Origin: Centrapalus pauciflorus
Taxonomy: Eukaryota > Streptophyta > Magnoliopsida > Asterales > Asteraceae
Direction of reading: 5' to 3'
DNA: 64,000 bases
Assembly: GCA_020465985.1 (NCBI GenBank)
Contig: JAANYP010000161.1
Span: forward strand, 62,001 to 126,000
Shown: piece by piece, positions 45,301 through 56,260 of the stretch
Layout: each line of letters opens with the position of its first letter
How positions within the stretch are numbered: the first letter of the stretch is position 1
Made by a program: the position numbers and the translations under genes
The notes under the pieces: generated by a model
What the model saw: the letters and a program-made list of their open reading frames with translations, nothing else
Databases searched by the model: none
Told to the model about the DNA's origin: nothing

Positions 45301-45555
45301 CCTGCTTACAGAGTCATCTTCAGAGGAGGCCCGGGTGTTATTTTTGTGAACCAGAAAGGTTACAAGAGATTCATGCGCTTTGAGGATCTTCCCTGTTATT
45401 CCGACGGTACTCTCAGAATGGTTAAAGCCGTGCTTACTCGAAAAGTTCAAGAATATGATGCTCAACCAGATCCAGAACTTAGATGCTCACCGAAGGAAAT
45501 TCAGGATACCCTCAGCGGCATTGAATACCTGAACGAACGGCTACACATGAGATAA
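42301..45555 (+). pseudogene. Extra ORF (AORF) of element C, broken
   Basis: Probable start ATG 42301, end TAA 45553-45555, about 1085 codons. The N-terminal domain (42430-43080) has VPQIYLQLFWNRL, ITTAAIRHILHLPAE, WRILFDVINKCFTAKHAGHD and KYIPLQHFLQLIV. An acidic Ser/Thr/Pro-rich linker follows to about 43700. Next come a coiled coil (43750-44060) and an acidic segment with IILVSDSDSE (44343-44379). The C-terminal domain (45070-45555) has FLHNRLKGKIRKRL and DFQMEIESALFKYGLRAPDQD. Breaks: TAG at 42418, stops near 43696, 44017, 44095, 44429 and 44741, and frame changes near 44700-45050. There is no signal peptide, transmembrane helix or enzyme motif. Confidence 0.8.
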
Positions 45556-45636
45556 CTGATCAGACGATTTGATGTCATCCTTGGGCTCCGTGAATCAACA
45601 TACCATGCCAGAGTTCCAGGTCCTCCACAGTGATCG

Positions 45637-45649
45637 AAAAGGGGGACAT
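45637..45649 (+). promoter_or_regulatory. Polypurine tract of element C
   Basis: AAAAGGGGGACAT immediately precedes the 3' LTR. Confidence 0.9.
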
Positions 45650-45996
45650 TGTTAGATATTAAATTTCGATCATGTGGATTTATTTTGTAATAGTTATTTA
45701 GTTTATGTTTAGTCTTGTTATTTATTTTCTAGATTAGTTTATGGCTATGTAAAAGTTCAAGGACTAAATGTGACTATCCTTGAAAGATAATTAAAGGAGC
45801 CTACACATAGGCTCCTAGGGTTGTATTCTCATTTACACGGTTGAAATTGAAAGAGAATATTGCAGCCGCCTTTTGCATCATCTTCTCCAACATTCCTTTT
45901 CTTCATAATCATTACACAATTATTGAGTCTTTATTCTTCTTGTGAGTGATATTAGAACATTCAAGTGCTGATTACATCTGGGAATACATTACAACA
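45650..45996 (+). repeat. 3' LTR of element C
   Basis: The 347 bp LTR matches 31928-32274 with about nine substitutions. The 9 bp hairpin AGGAGCCTA-CACA-TAGGCTCCT at 45795-45816 is unchanged. Confidence 0.95.
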
Positions 45997-46001
45997 CATT
46001 T
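45997..46001. repeat. Target site duplication of element C, right copy
   Basis: CATTT matches 31923-31927. Confidence 0.88.
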
Positions 46002-47059
46002 TAAATTTATTTTGCAGATATTATATATTCACACGTGAGTTTTGCTAAATATCAAGCCTTAACTACAAGAACTAAAGATGTTGAGAAGAAGTTCAGAATT
46101 AACTTTGTTGTATTGATACAACTGAATGAAAAAAAATCTCATGTGTATAACAATGTTAAATACTTGACTGAGAAGAATTCTGAGTTGTTAAGATAGATTC
46201 AAATTTTTCAGAACAGTTCAACTCATTGTAATCTAATTTCAGAGTTAACTAAAGATAAAGCTGAATTAACCGCTAAACGTACTGAGTCTAACTTTCTTCT
46301 GACTGAAGCGATTTCTAAAAATACTATATGTAGTATCTGAAGTTAATCTTTTGAAATTAAAGATTAATGAATTTGAAGAAAAATACAAAGTTTCAATTGT
46401 TGGACAAGAAAAACTGAAACGTGAAATATTTGAATTGACAAACAAGTTAAAGAATTCTGAACGAGAGAATTATTTGAATGCTGAAAAAGTTAAACATAAT
46501 TTATCAAATAATTCTAGTTTATTTAAAAAAATAAATGAGCTTAAGGTAATACATTCTCAGACAATTCAATATAAATTTGAGGAATTTACAACTCTTCAAA
46601 AGAAAATTTCCGACCCTTGAAGAAGAGTTGAGATTATCACTTAAAACACTTGAGACTGAACAAACTTTAACATTAAATTTCAAAAAGTATATTGCATTGT
46701 TACATGAGGAAGTTGATAAACTTTTAATCATTAACAGTATTTCAGAGAATCAAATATCTCAATTAACAATTAAAAGTTCTATCTTAAATGGTTTAAAGGA
46801 TTCTTTAAATATGAAAGTTGACCATTCTATGTTATCTACTGAAAGTAAAATTGAGTGTGTTGAATCTCATGATTTGTTCTTTCAATCCGAAGCTGAAGGA
46901 GAAATTGAACTTGATTTTAAGAATGAAACTTATTTTGTGTTAACAATTTCTTATGATTCGAAATCTTTACATAATCAAGACTGTGTCGGCTGGGTAAACT
47001 ACTTACTCTATCAAGCCCTTGGTGACGTGATATTGAAAAAGACGTCATGGACCCAGTGA
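46002..47059 (+). pseudogene. gag: Element E gag remnant (coiled-coil half)
   Basis: Lys/Glu/Asn-rich heptad sequence in two overlapping frames (46351-46620 and 46577-47059) resembles the coiled-coil portion of the long Gag proteins of C and D, including QTLTLNFKKYIALLHEEVDKL. The N-terminal gag domain and zinc knuckle are not visible, so they were deleted or lie in decayed sequence. Frameshifts near 46330 and 46615 are likely. Confidence 0.55.
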
Positions 47060-48215
47060 CGCCTGCACTTAACCCCACCAACTACTTAGTTGTCTCACAA
47101 CAGACTTCTGTTTCATATATCATGGACATAAATTCACATTTCTATCAATATATCATTTGGATACTATTGATATTGAAACGATGAAGACATCATCTCAGGT
47201 CTCCGACTTTATTTTGTGCATATCGAGTCTAGAACCAAATGTCATAATAGGACACATCGAGTCAACAGTCCACGGACTATAAAAAGCATGTCCAATGTGA
47301 CATAGCCAGAACAAATATGAGTGATACTTACTGATAAGTATTTCACGGTGATTGTTTGGAAAACCTATCAGTGTCAACATCAAACAACATTGAAAATAGG
47401 TCACATAGATATTTTTAATCTATTGTGTAAACCAGATTCTAAAGAAACCTGGAGGTTATTTGTTTGTTGTTTCTTTTTCTTGAGAGGATGTAATTTTTAG
47501 GGGGAGAGACATTTATCTGATGTTTGTTGTATGGGGAGAGAAATACAGTTTGTAAAGGGAGAGTGAATTTCTGATGCACTTTTTTAGGGGGGGGGGGAGA
47601 AATTTTATTCTGAAGATAAATGTAATTTTTCATGAATATGTATTTCTTTGTGGGGGAGTATATGTCTATAAATCTGTGATTCTCTGAAATTCTACTATAT
47701 GGTGATCATAGAGCATATGTTCATCATGACGGGGAGAAATGAAATATTTCAGAGACTACGTGTCTATCTACTGAAGAAAAGAATAGATTAAAGATTTGAA
47801 GACATGAAGTTTTTTATAAGTCTTTCAGAATTTTCTGAGTTTGAAGATAAATTATTGTTCTGAAAGATCAAGGGGGAGAATATATGAATTTTATGATTTA
47901 TGGTGGAGTATCTTTAACTGAGAAGAGAAAATCAGAAAATAGAAGATATGAAGTTCAGAAAGATAATGCCATAGATATTGTTTGAAGATTCAAAGTCTTG
48001 AGAGTAGAAGATTAAATAGTTCACAAGAGAAGAATCTAGTGAAGATATTTGTTGAACTTGAAGAATTTTATGATTTCTAAAGAGATAAAGACTTGAAGGA
48101 AAATTTTCATTAAACATCCTTATACTTTCTAGTCTTTGTAAAAGTCCCTGCGTCATTTTTTTTTTTTTTTTTTTGTGTTTCACTTCTTTCATCACAAAGG
48201 GGGAGAATCTTAGCT
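47060..48215 (+). repeat. Decayed noncoding segment of E with repeated polypurine-like tracts
   Basis: No gene is visible. Eight or so runs of the type AGGGGGAGA occur, at about 47499, 47533, 47556, 47586, 47651, 47731, 47871 and 48198, several followed by similar text (AGAAATTTTATTCTGAAG, AGAATATATGAATTTTATG). Multiple tandem polypurine tracts near the 3' end are a reported Sirevirus trait, but here they lie between gag and integrase remnants, so a deletion or fusion of two elements is likely. A T-run of about 18 lies at 48157-48174. Confidence 0.55.
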
Positions 48216-48430
48216 TCTATATTGTGATGAAATCATTAGTTTAGGGACTAATCATGTAATTAGATGAAAGTGTAGACATTAGGTATAAAAGGAAATTTCC
48301 AAAGGAAATTTCCTTAAGAATTGAGAAGTCTTTCATTCAAGTATGTGTTCTTAAAAGTGTAAAAGAGAGAATTCTTTCAATTGAAAGCAAGATTGTTCCA
48401 ATTGTCTATGATTCATCTAGATCATGTTTA
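48216..48430 (+). promoter_or_regulatory. LTR-like promoter remnant with TATA box and double palindrome
   Basis: After the polypurine tract at 48198 comes an A/T-rich stretch with GGTATAAAAG (TATA at 48284-48290), immediately followed by two GGAAATTTCC palindromes separated by AAA (48291-48300 and 48304-48313). This could be an LTR core promoter of a truncated element. No boundaries or partner copy are identifiable. Confidence 0.35.
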
Positions 48431-48434
48431 AAAC

Positions 48435-50960
48435 ATTGTTGAACACCAAAATCGAACTCTAGTGGATACCGCACGAACTATACTTGCTCAATCCAATCAT
48501 CCACAAAATCTTTGGGCAGAAGCGGTTGCAACAGCAAGCTACACACAGAACAGATCAATTGTCAACAAACATTTTAACAAAACTCCTTACGAGCTTCTCA
48601 ATAACTGCAAACCAAATATAACTCACTTTCATTATTTTGGTTGCAGGTGTTATGTTCTTAATGATAAGGAGAATCTTTGTAAGTTCGATGCAAAAGCAGA
48701 AGAAGGAGTCTTTCTTGGCTATGGCAACGATTCAAAAACTATTCGCATCTTTAATAAGCGGACAAGTATGGTTGTTCTAAGTGTGAACGTTCAATTCGAT
48801 GAAGTAATTGATTTGACTTCTGAACACAACAGTTTAGGACTCGAATCTCAAAGACCAACTGTAGTTGAATAATCTGGTCCAAAACCATTTGTTACTGCTT
48901 CTTCTGACAGTGCCTTAAATTCCGATCTAGAAAAATTGTTTGAAAATTTCTACAAAGAATTTATTGCGAACATAAAGTCAACTAATGATATTTCTGTTCC
49001 TGATAGGGTTGTTGCTACGGACTCAATTGAAATTACAACTGATCCCACTATGATCAATTCAAAAGAATCAGCAATAGATCCTACCTCTTTAGAAGTAGAT
49101 TGTACAAGTCCAGATGTACAAATTTCTACTGAAACTATTGAATTTCCTTCTAATAATGAACAAATCAAAACTCCCCAACTCTAGCAGAAAATGCTTTAGT
49201 TACAGGCACATCAAATCTTACTGAAAACCCTTCTGACACAATATCTGCAACTCCTATTATGAATCCAATTTCTTCATCTGATCCTAATGCTTATATAGAT
49301 AGAAATGCTACTCAGGATGCTTATCAACCTTTGGTTCATGAGACTAAATGGATGAAAGATCATCCAATTCATCAGATAATTGGTGATCCTTCTGCACCAG
49401 TGAGAACAAAGAGAGCAACTAAAGATGAGTGTTGATATCTCCTTTTTAAGTAAGATTGAACCAAAAACCATGAAGTAAGCACTAACAGATTTTGACTGGA
49501 TAGTTGTGATGCAAGAGGAACTAACTCTATTCAAGAGATGGAGGTCTGGGACTTGTGGAAAGACCCAAAGATTAAACCAAGTTTATAATTAAAACAAAGT
49601 GAGTTTTCAAGAATAAGAAAGATGAGAGTGGTGTTTTTGTGAGAAATAAAGCTCTTCTGGTAGCTAAAGCGTTTAATCAACAAGAATGGATCGACTACGA
49701 TGAAACCTTTGCACCAGTGGCATGAATAGAGGCCATCCGGACGTTCCTTGCTTCTGCTACCCACAAGAATTTTACGTGTACTAGACGGATGTGAAAATGG
49801 CTTTTCTGAATGGGTCACTAAAGGAAGAATTTTATGTCAATCAACCTGAAGGTTTTGTGGATCCCAGCAATGTGGACCATGTTTACCATTTAGATAAGTC
49901 ACTCTATGGCTTAAAACAAAAGCCTCGTGCCTGGTATGACGCTCGAACTATTTATATTTTGCGTTGTGGTTTCTCCAAAGGTAAAGTTGATACTAATTTA
50001 TTTTTGAAAAAGCAAGGTGAGGAAACAATTGTAATACAAATATATGTTGATGATATTATATTTTGTTCTATTAATCTTGTTTATCGTCAAAATTTGCTCA
50101 GTTATTGACAAGGCAATTTGAAATGAGCATGATGTGAGAGATGAACTTCTTTTTAAGGCTAAAAGTTAGACAACTTGGAAATGGAATTTTCATAAATCTA
50201 TCTAAATACATCAGTGATTTATTGAAAAAATATAACATGTCAAACTGTACTCCATTGCCTACACAATGACACCAAATTCAAATTCTAAACTACACGCAAA
50301 TCCAAATGGGAAAGCATTGGATGCAACGAAATATTGGGATATTATTGGTTCTCTCCTATATTTGACAGCGAGTGGAAGCCAGATATAATGTTCTCAGCAT
50401 GTTTTCGTGCAAGATATCAAGCGAATCCATTAGAGTCTCATCTTGCTGCAGTAAAACGTATCTTACGTTATTTAAAAGGACAAGTTGATCTTGGTCTTTG
50501 GTATCCAAAAGTAACTTCTTTTGAACTAACTTCCTATTTGGTATCTAATTTTTGGGTGACAAGTTAGTTAGTTGGGCCTCGAAGAAACAAAATTGTGTTT
50601 CAACTTCTACCACAGAAGCAAAATATGTTGTTGCAGCTAGTTGTTGTTCACAACTTTTGTGGATGCGAACCCAACTAAGTGACTAAGGTTTTGTGTATAA
50701 CCAAAATCCCCATCTATTGTGATTTGAAGAGTGAAATTGTCATTTCATGTAATCTAGTTCAACATTCAAAGACCAAGGACATGATATACGGTTTCACTTC
50801 ATTAAAGATCATGTTGAAAATGGTACTGTTGATTTATATTTTGTTCGTATAGAAGATCAACTTGCTGACATTTTACCAAGGAATTAGATGAAACGAGATT
50901 TAATTTCTTGGTGTTAAAGTTAGGAATGTTGAATTTAACAAATTTATATTTTATCTATAC
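48435..50960 (+). pseudogene. pol: Element E pol remnant (integrase end, RT, RNase H)
   Basis: The readable part begins in the integrase core (VDTARTILAQSNHPQNLWAEA) and runs through HFHYFGCRCYV, a Ser/Thr-rich tail and the RT entry motif WMKDHPIHQIIGD (about 49350). RT follows with VNQPEGFVDPSNVDHVYHLDKSLYGLKQ (49830-49920, split here only by description) and YVDDIIF (about 50043-50063), then RNase H (KRILRYLKG near 50455, AKYVVAASCCSQLLWMRTQL near 50610). Stops and frameshifts are frequent (near 48870, 49183, 49432, 49600, 50106, 50266). The protease and integrase N-terminus are missing. Confidence 0.78.
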
Positions 50961-51095
50961 TGTTCAAAATTAATTTGATAGTTCAATTTTTTGCATTGTT
51001 CTTTAATTTGAAGTTTTATTTTTTGCAGTGTGTTTCAGTTTAAAGAAATACTCGATATGTTGAGGAGGAGTTAATTACTAACTCAATATTTGTTG

Positions 51096-51106
51096 CAGGG
51101 GGAGTA
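51096..51106 (+). promoter_or_regulatory. Internal polypurine tract after pol of E
   Basis: GCAGGGGGAGTAAGG lies about 130 bp after the RNase H remnant; a weaker purine run (GGAGGGGAG) follows at about 51122. The position matches the internal tracts of C and D. Confidence 0.5.
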
Positions 51107-51330
51107 AGGTTTAATACATCTGGAGGGGAGCTGAAAAGTGATGTTCAACAATTCAAATTTTTTTCTTTTTCTTTTACCTTATTTTTTTCTAATTTTGTTT
51201 TGTTTCTTAATTTTTTTATGTGATGTTTCTTACTTTTAGTTTAGTTTAGCTTTTTTGTGTGTTTGAATTTTTTTTGGGGGGCCAAGATTATTTGGAGAAT
51301 AGGACATATTTTTTTCAAAATTTGTGCATC

Positions 51331-51340
51331 TATAAAAAAG
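51331..51340 (+). promoter_or_regulatory. TATA box in E, in the position of the AORF promoter
   Basis: CATCTATAAAAAAGCGG is followed by a pyrimidine-rich leader (TTTTCACTTTTCCACC). About 65 bp later the sequence is cut by the LTR of F, so the extra ORF of E, if present, lies right of the window. Confidence 0.5.
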
Positions 51341-51405
51341 CGGTCCAATCAGCATTTTCACTTTTCCACCGTTTGAATATTCAAAAATACACTCTCTTCG
51401 AAAAC

Positions 51406-51982
51406 TGTAAGGTCACCTACCTACGGATCTGATCTTGACGCTACAGCGTCCAACGAGTGCGGAATCCTCATTTGAGGTTTAACAGATCGATCAACACACG
51501 GGAACACGGAGACTAACACAATGATAGACATCAACAACGAACGTCCCGACACGTGAATCTCTCTAAACGGCTCTCTGAAATACTCACAAGTTCGTAGTGC
51601 AGTTTACGAGCTCTGGGCGTTATTCTCTGCCAAAGTCGTTAATCAAACTTATTAAATCTTAATTGTAGAGCTTAAGTTCGAACTTAGGTCAGACAAGTTC
51701 GTGAAGGCCCAAGCCTACGAACTTGTCCACAACAAGTTCGAACCTAGCCTTTGAACTTACTCTTGAACTTGTCTTTGAACTTGTTCTAGAACTTATTCTT
51801 GAACTTATGTTTGAACTTATGTTTGAACTTATCTTTGAACTTATGTAAACATCAATCACAAACAAGATCAAACATACATAACCAATATCAAACATATGTA
51901 TTTTTTGTAATTACAATGCCTGAACTATTACAAAAGAACTATCTACATTTAGACTGCTATCGTCACACAGGATGCATTAACA
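51406..51982 (-). repeat. 3' LTR of element F
   Basis: The 577 bp LTR starts TGTAAGG and ends TTAACA on the plus strand. It shares GAGTGCGGAATCC, ACACGGAGACTA and the outer end GCTATCGTCACACAGGATG with G and H or A. A run of TTCGAACTT-like half-sites (GAACTTATG, GAACTTGTC) spans about 51675-51842. Confidence 0.88.
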
Positions 51983-52002
51983 GACTCCCCCTTGATGATA
52001 GC
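51956..52002 (-). promoter_or_regulatory. Polypurine tract of F inside an inverted repeat
   Basis: The polypurine tract (minus strand AAGGGGGAGTC, 51983-51993) lies between GCTATCGTC (51956-51964, inside the LTR) and its near-complement GATGATAGC (51994-52002, outside the LTR; one mismatch). The junction of tract and U3 is therefore in the loop of a potential hairpin. Confidence 0.7.
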
Positions 52003-52020
52003 TTCTAACTAGATATTCAA

Positions 52021-54994
52021 TTAATCTATAGTACTAGGGTTATTCAAAATGCTACCAGCATACAAACCCTGTTCTACACAAACTTTAACAACGTTCTGAT
52101 ACTTTCTGCCTTCCATCTTCTAATGAGCATCAAAGGAGATTTTTTGAACGTGAAGGTTGAGCAGATCATCTTTGGATAGGTTGACCAGATGTAAGGGATC
52201 GTACACCTTCAAAATCACCATCTCTTCAAAATCTTCCATGACATCCTCGCCTGTCTCACTGTCTACGTACCACCAGTTGAGGTTCCCCAAAACATCTTGA
52301 GGCATAGGCTTCAGAGGTACTTTCTTTAAGCATCTAACTGGCTTGTAGTAAATCTTCATCCATGGCTTGCCAGTTAGAGGATCAATTATTGTATGGTCCA
52401 TAACTCTCTTGCCTACTCGTGGGTTTAGCCTTTCAAACTTCCTAGACCTCCCTTCCCTTCTGATAATTTTGGTAATTACTTCGGCATAGGGATCATCTCC
52501 GATGTTGATTAGCTCTTTCCATGCAAGGGATTTTATTTCAAATTTAGGTAATGAATTGAAGTCCTTCAATCTTCTTCTCAGATATTGGAGGCTGTCCTTT
52601 CTTTTAATAATGAACAGCTGCTGTTCTCGATCAAAGAACCAGCTAAGTATGCAGTCAACTTTTCGGAACCAGATACCTTCATCTTATCCTTTAAAGACAC
52701 GACCTTCTTTTCTGTTCTGAACCATAGCTTTTTCTTTTCTTCAACCGTGAGCTCCCTATCAGGCTCTTCACTCTCTGATACAACATTTAAAGCATCCTTA
52801 AACACTTCGATGTCAATCATATTCTGCTCTGCCGTCGTATATGTATCGGTGATAGGACATTGCTGAATAATGATCTCATCGGATTCATCTTCCTCATCAA
52901 CCAATACCTCGTCCCCAGATCTCCAATTCGTAATGTCTTCAAGGACGAATTCCCATTCTTCAAGATCTTCTATTTCATCTCCAAAGTCAAACATTACTTC
53001 ATCATCATCATCAATATCGGCCAAGGCTCCAATTATTTCTTGATCGACTAACTCTGACGCCTCTGGAGCCTTGCCTTTGTCCTGATTTTCTCCTCCTCCT
53101 GTCCCCGATAACTCAGGCTCCCCCTGAATATCAGCTTGCTAAGCTGTCTGTTGAGAAAGAACTCCTAGCTCACTATCTTTCTGCTTGCTGGGGTCACCTC
53201 CCTCATCATCATCTCGTCTTACTCCCCTTAACTCATCTCCTCTACAACTGTTCTCCCTCTGAGCTTGTAGATCTTTCATAACTTGCTCCACTGGGGTTTG
53301 CAGAGTCAGGATATGAGACTACTGAGTCGTCAGCACTTCTTGTTGAGCCGCCACTGTCGTCTGTAACTTGGCATATTCTTGTTCCAGCCTCGAGGTATGC
53401 TGCTGCAACTCGTTCACAGCTTGAGATAGCTTGAATATTTGGACTGTCTGGAAGTCTACTTTGCTTTTCAGTTTCGTGAACCGCTGATTTTCAATGAATG
53501 GAGTGGAAGTTGATGGAAAGGAGGCGGATGTGGATGGACCGGCTGCGGATGTGGATGGAGCGGTGCTTGTAGCAGGTGGAATAGCAGCAGACGTAGACAG
53601 AGCTCCCTGACTAAAGCATTGTCTTTTTGCCCTTTGTTGAGTGGCAATTGTTGCTTCTTCTTCTAAAATGAAATCAGTATCTCCTTCCTCTTCGTCCCGA
53701 AGTGCAGGACATGTCATCTTTCTCCTGCTGACAAAAACTCTGGATCCATATCTTCCAATAGTAACAGTTGGATCTTCAGCTTCTGCCTCTTCTGAGCTCG
53801 ATTCAGATTCAGAGGCGGTCTCTACTTGACCTTCAACGTCTTCCCGAGCCTCTGCTCCTTCTTCACAGCCTTCTGTGCCTTCAGTTTCGGCAACAGGAGG
53901 TTGATACTCATCAATTTCTCGAAATATATCCTCATGCCATTTCGTGGTTCCAAAATTTCGTGAACCAGTTGTTCAGCTATATTTTCTTGAGTAGCGGCTC
54001 CTTGTTCCCAAATTTCCTCCAGCGTCTGTTCCCTCTGATCAGGCTGGGTAGCTAATGTTGACGGCCCTCCTGCCTCTGCAGTGGAACGGGAATGGGGAAT
54101 GGATTGAGCAACCGGAGTTCGCCTGGCCGGTGCTTGAGGCTGTTGGGGTTGCAGCTGCGGTTGTTGCTAGGGTGCTTCACCAATCCAGTCATCCCCTTCG
54201 GGAGCAACAAAATCTGGATCAATAACGGCACCGAAAACACGAGCCACCTGTGGCCTGACTTGCTCAGCCCTTCGACCATTATGGGACTGGCAGTCGACAA
54301 ATATTCGCTAATCTATTATGGCAACGCCAGCTAGCTCAGGCAGCGGTGGTAGATCAGGAAAGAAATGACGAATAAGCATCATTATGAAGCGAGGGTACAT
54401 TAGAAATCTTTATCTGGCGGGGGCAGTAATCTGATGAACAAACTCCCCGAAGAACATTTCCGAGAAGCTGAACGCTTTATTGTAGACTAGGGCAATCAAT
54501 GCAAACTGCAGCTTTGACACCATCGTGTCGAATCCTGCTTTCTTTGGTGCAAAGCACACCATGATCACGTGAACTAAATATCTCCACTGGCCGATTAACC
54601 CGCTTTTCACATTGGACGCCTTTGTTATGTCCTGAGCATAACCCATTTGGAGAAAGGAAGCTTGACTTATGGGCATCGGAAAGCCGATCGGGCCGACTTC
54701 CTGTTCTTCTGTTCCCAACTGCAAAATTTGACGTAGAAGCTCAGCTGAGAATGTGATCGGACGTCCTCCTACTCTTGTACGCAGAACGGTAGGAGTTACT
54801 GAGCAGTCCACTTGTAAATGTTGTTAGAAGTGTCTCACATAGGTGAGAATAACCGGCAGATTATGCGTTAGCGCATACGAGACTCTTGATTGCGTCAAAA
54901 ATTTGATAATTTGATGGTATGGCTGAGCCTCCGGCAACTGGAGATCGACGGCCGTAACCATATTATGTTTATTGTAAAAGGCTCTATCACCCAT
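52021..54994 (-). pseudogene. Extra ORF (AORF) of element F, broken
   Basis: Probable start ATG 54992-54994, two bases after a splice-acceptor-like TGTGCAG; end TAA 52021-52023, about 990 codons. The N-terminal domain has PITFSAELLRQILQLG, WRYLVHVIMVCFAPKKAGFD and FLMYPRFIMMLI. A Gln/Pro-rich and acidic middle follows, with a coiled coil at about 53470-53320 (FQTVQIFKLSQAVNELQ). The C-terminal part has LAWKELINIGDDPYAEVI and KVYDPLHLVNLSKDDL, then GLYAGSIL near the end. It is closely related to the AORF of G. In-frame stops (near 54824, 54408, 54310, 54167, 53140 and 52121) and frame changes break it. Confidence 0.78.
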
Positions 54995-55120
54995 ATCTGC
55001 ACACAATTAACGATTAAAAAGTTAGAAATTAATTTAAAATTAAATTTGTGTTATTCGAACTTGTATGACTTTGAACTTGATTAAGTTCGAAGTCTAACAC
55101 ATTTGAACTTATTCGAACTT

Positions 55121-55125
55121 AATCA
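55121..55125. repeat. Target site duplication of the solo LTR, left copy
   Basis: AATCA here against AATTA at 58546-58550, one mismatch. Confidence 0.6.
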
Positions 55126-55228
55126 TGTAACAACCTAAACTTTAATCAACGACAATTAACAAAGCTTAACGTTAATTATAAGCTAAATGATATTGTTTTT
55201 AGAAGATTTAAAAATAAATTTCAAAGCT

Positions 55229-55290
55229 AGTAATAATAAAAATAAAAAAAAATAAATAATAAATAAATAAATAAATAAATAAAAAATTTA
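55229..55290. repeat. A/T-rich (AAAT)n microsatellite
   Basis: AAATAAATAAAT-type repeats of about 60 bp near the 5' end of the solo LTR. Confidence 0.9.
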
Positions 55291-55714
55291 TTATTATTTA
55301 GATAAATACCCAAATGTGGGTTCTTCCCATTATAATAGTTGCAAGAAAAATCTGTGTTCTTTTTCTCTCAAAGCTACGGTTCCAAAAGAACGCATGCTTT
55401 CGGCTTCGATTTCTCCTCAGTTTCTTGACAAAATTCAACGATTCAAGTTGGAAATTGTTCGCTAAGTGAAAACTTACAAGAATCCAGACCTTATTTAAGG
55501 TAATTCCATGATTTAATCTCTTAATTGTGTGTGTGTGTGCAGCTGTGTGTGAACTGCAGCTGCCGAAGAAAACCCATGCAGGAACCACCAATTTAAACTT
55601 CAAAATTGATGAATTATGTTGCATAAAAACTCATCCAAACCTTTGTGTGTTGTTGTGTGGTGTTTATGTGATGTACTGGGACATTAAAGGGAATTGGGCA
55701 AAGGCAGATAGAAA

Positions 55715-56260
55715 CAACCGAAACCCACCATGCAATACCGAAACCTTGAAAGGTTTCGGTAATTCCAAACCAACCAAAACACTACCGAAACCTTGCTTGG
55801 TTTCGGTAAATATTGAAACCATCGAAACAAACCACTACCGAGACAATATATATATAGTACCGAAGCCTCTACCGAGACCCACTTGTTGGAACCATTGCAT
55901 GGCTACCGAAACAACAAAGAGATTACCGAAACCATCAGTAACACCCTGAAACCCACCACCGAAATGATAACTACCGAGACCCACCAAGCAAATACGAAAC
56001 CTTGTTCTAAATCAATTGAGACCACCACCGAGACCATATATACACAATACTGAAACCATTGAGAAGTATAAAGCATGCATATACCGAAACCATCAATGGT
56101 TTCGGTAGTCTCACAACCGAAAATATGTAAAGTACAGAAACCTGGAAGGTTTCGGTAAACACACTATTACTGAAACTCACTAAGAGTAACACTGGATTCA
56201 ATTGAACACTACAGAGACCTTTATGTCAATACCGAAACCATCAATGGTTTCGGTAATCTC
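55715..56260 (+). repeat. Array of TACCGAAACC...GGTTTCGGTA hairpins in the solo LTR
   Basis: Five hairpins share one arm sequence. They lie at 55736-55761, 55783-55808, 56082-56107, about 56134-56157 (one arm degenerate) and 56230-56255. Arms are 10-12 bp and loops 2-6 bp. Between them are about 15 unpaired half-sites of ACCGAAAC or ACCGAGACC. The loops differ (CCTTGAAAGG, CCTTGCTTGG, CCATCAATGG) while the TACCGAAACC arm is constant. Confidence 0.88.

Larger units (their letters stand above)
31928..45996 (+). mobile_element. Element C: complete 14.1 kb Sirevirus-like Ty1/copia element with short LTRs
   Basis: Two 347 bp LTRs (31928-32274 and 45650-45996), a CATTT target duplication, a tRNA-Met primer site and a polypurine tract delimit this plus-strand copy. 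Internal order: leader with motif array, very long gag, possible 280 bp intron, pol, internal polypurine tract, TATA box, leader with possible intron, extra ORF. About nine differences between the LTRs (near 2.6 percent by eye) indicate a moderately young insertion. At least a dozen in-frame stops and several frameshifts inactivate it. The LTRs are short for an element of this length. Confidence 0.94.

Noticed and set aside
55298..55624. Minus-strand 108-codon ORF
   Set aside because: It lies in LTR sequence with microsatellites and shows no family resemblance.
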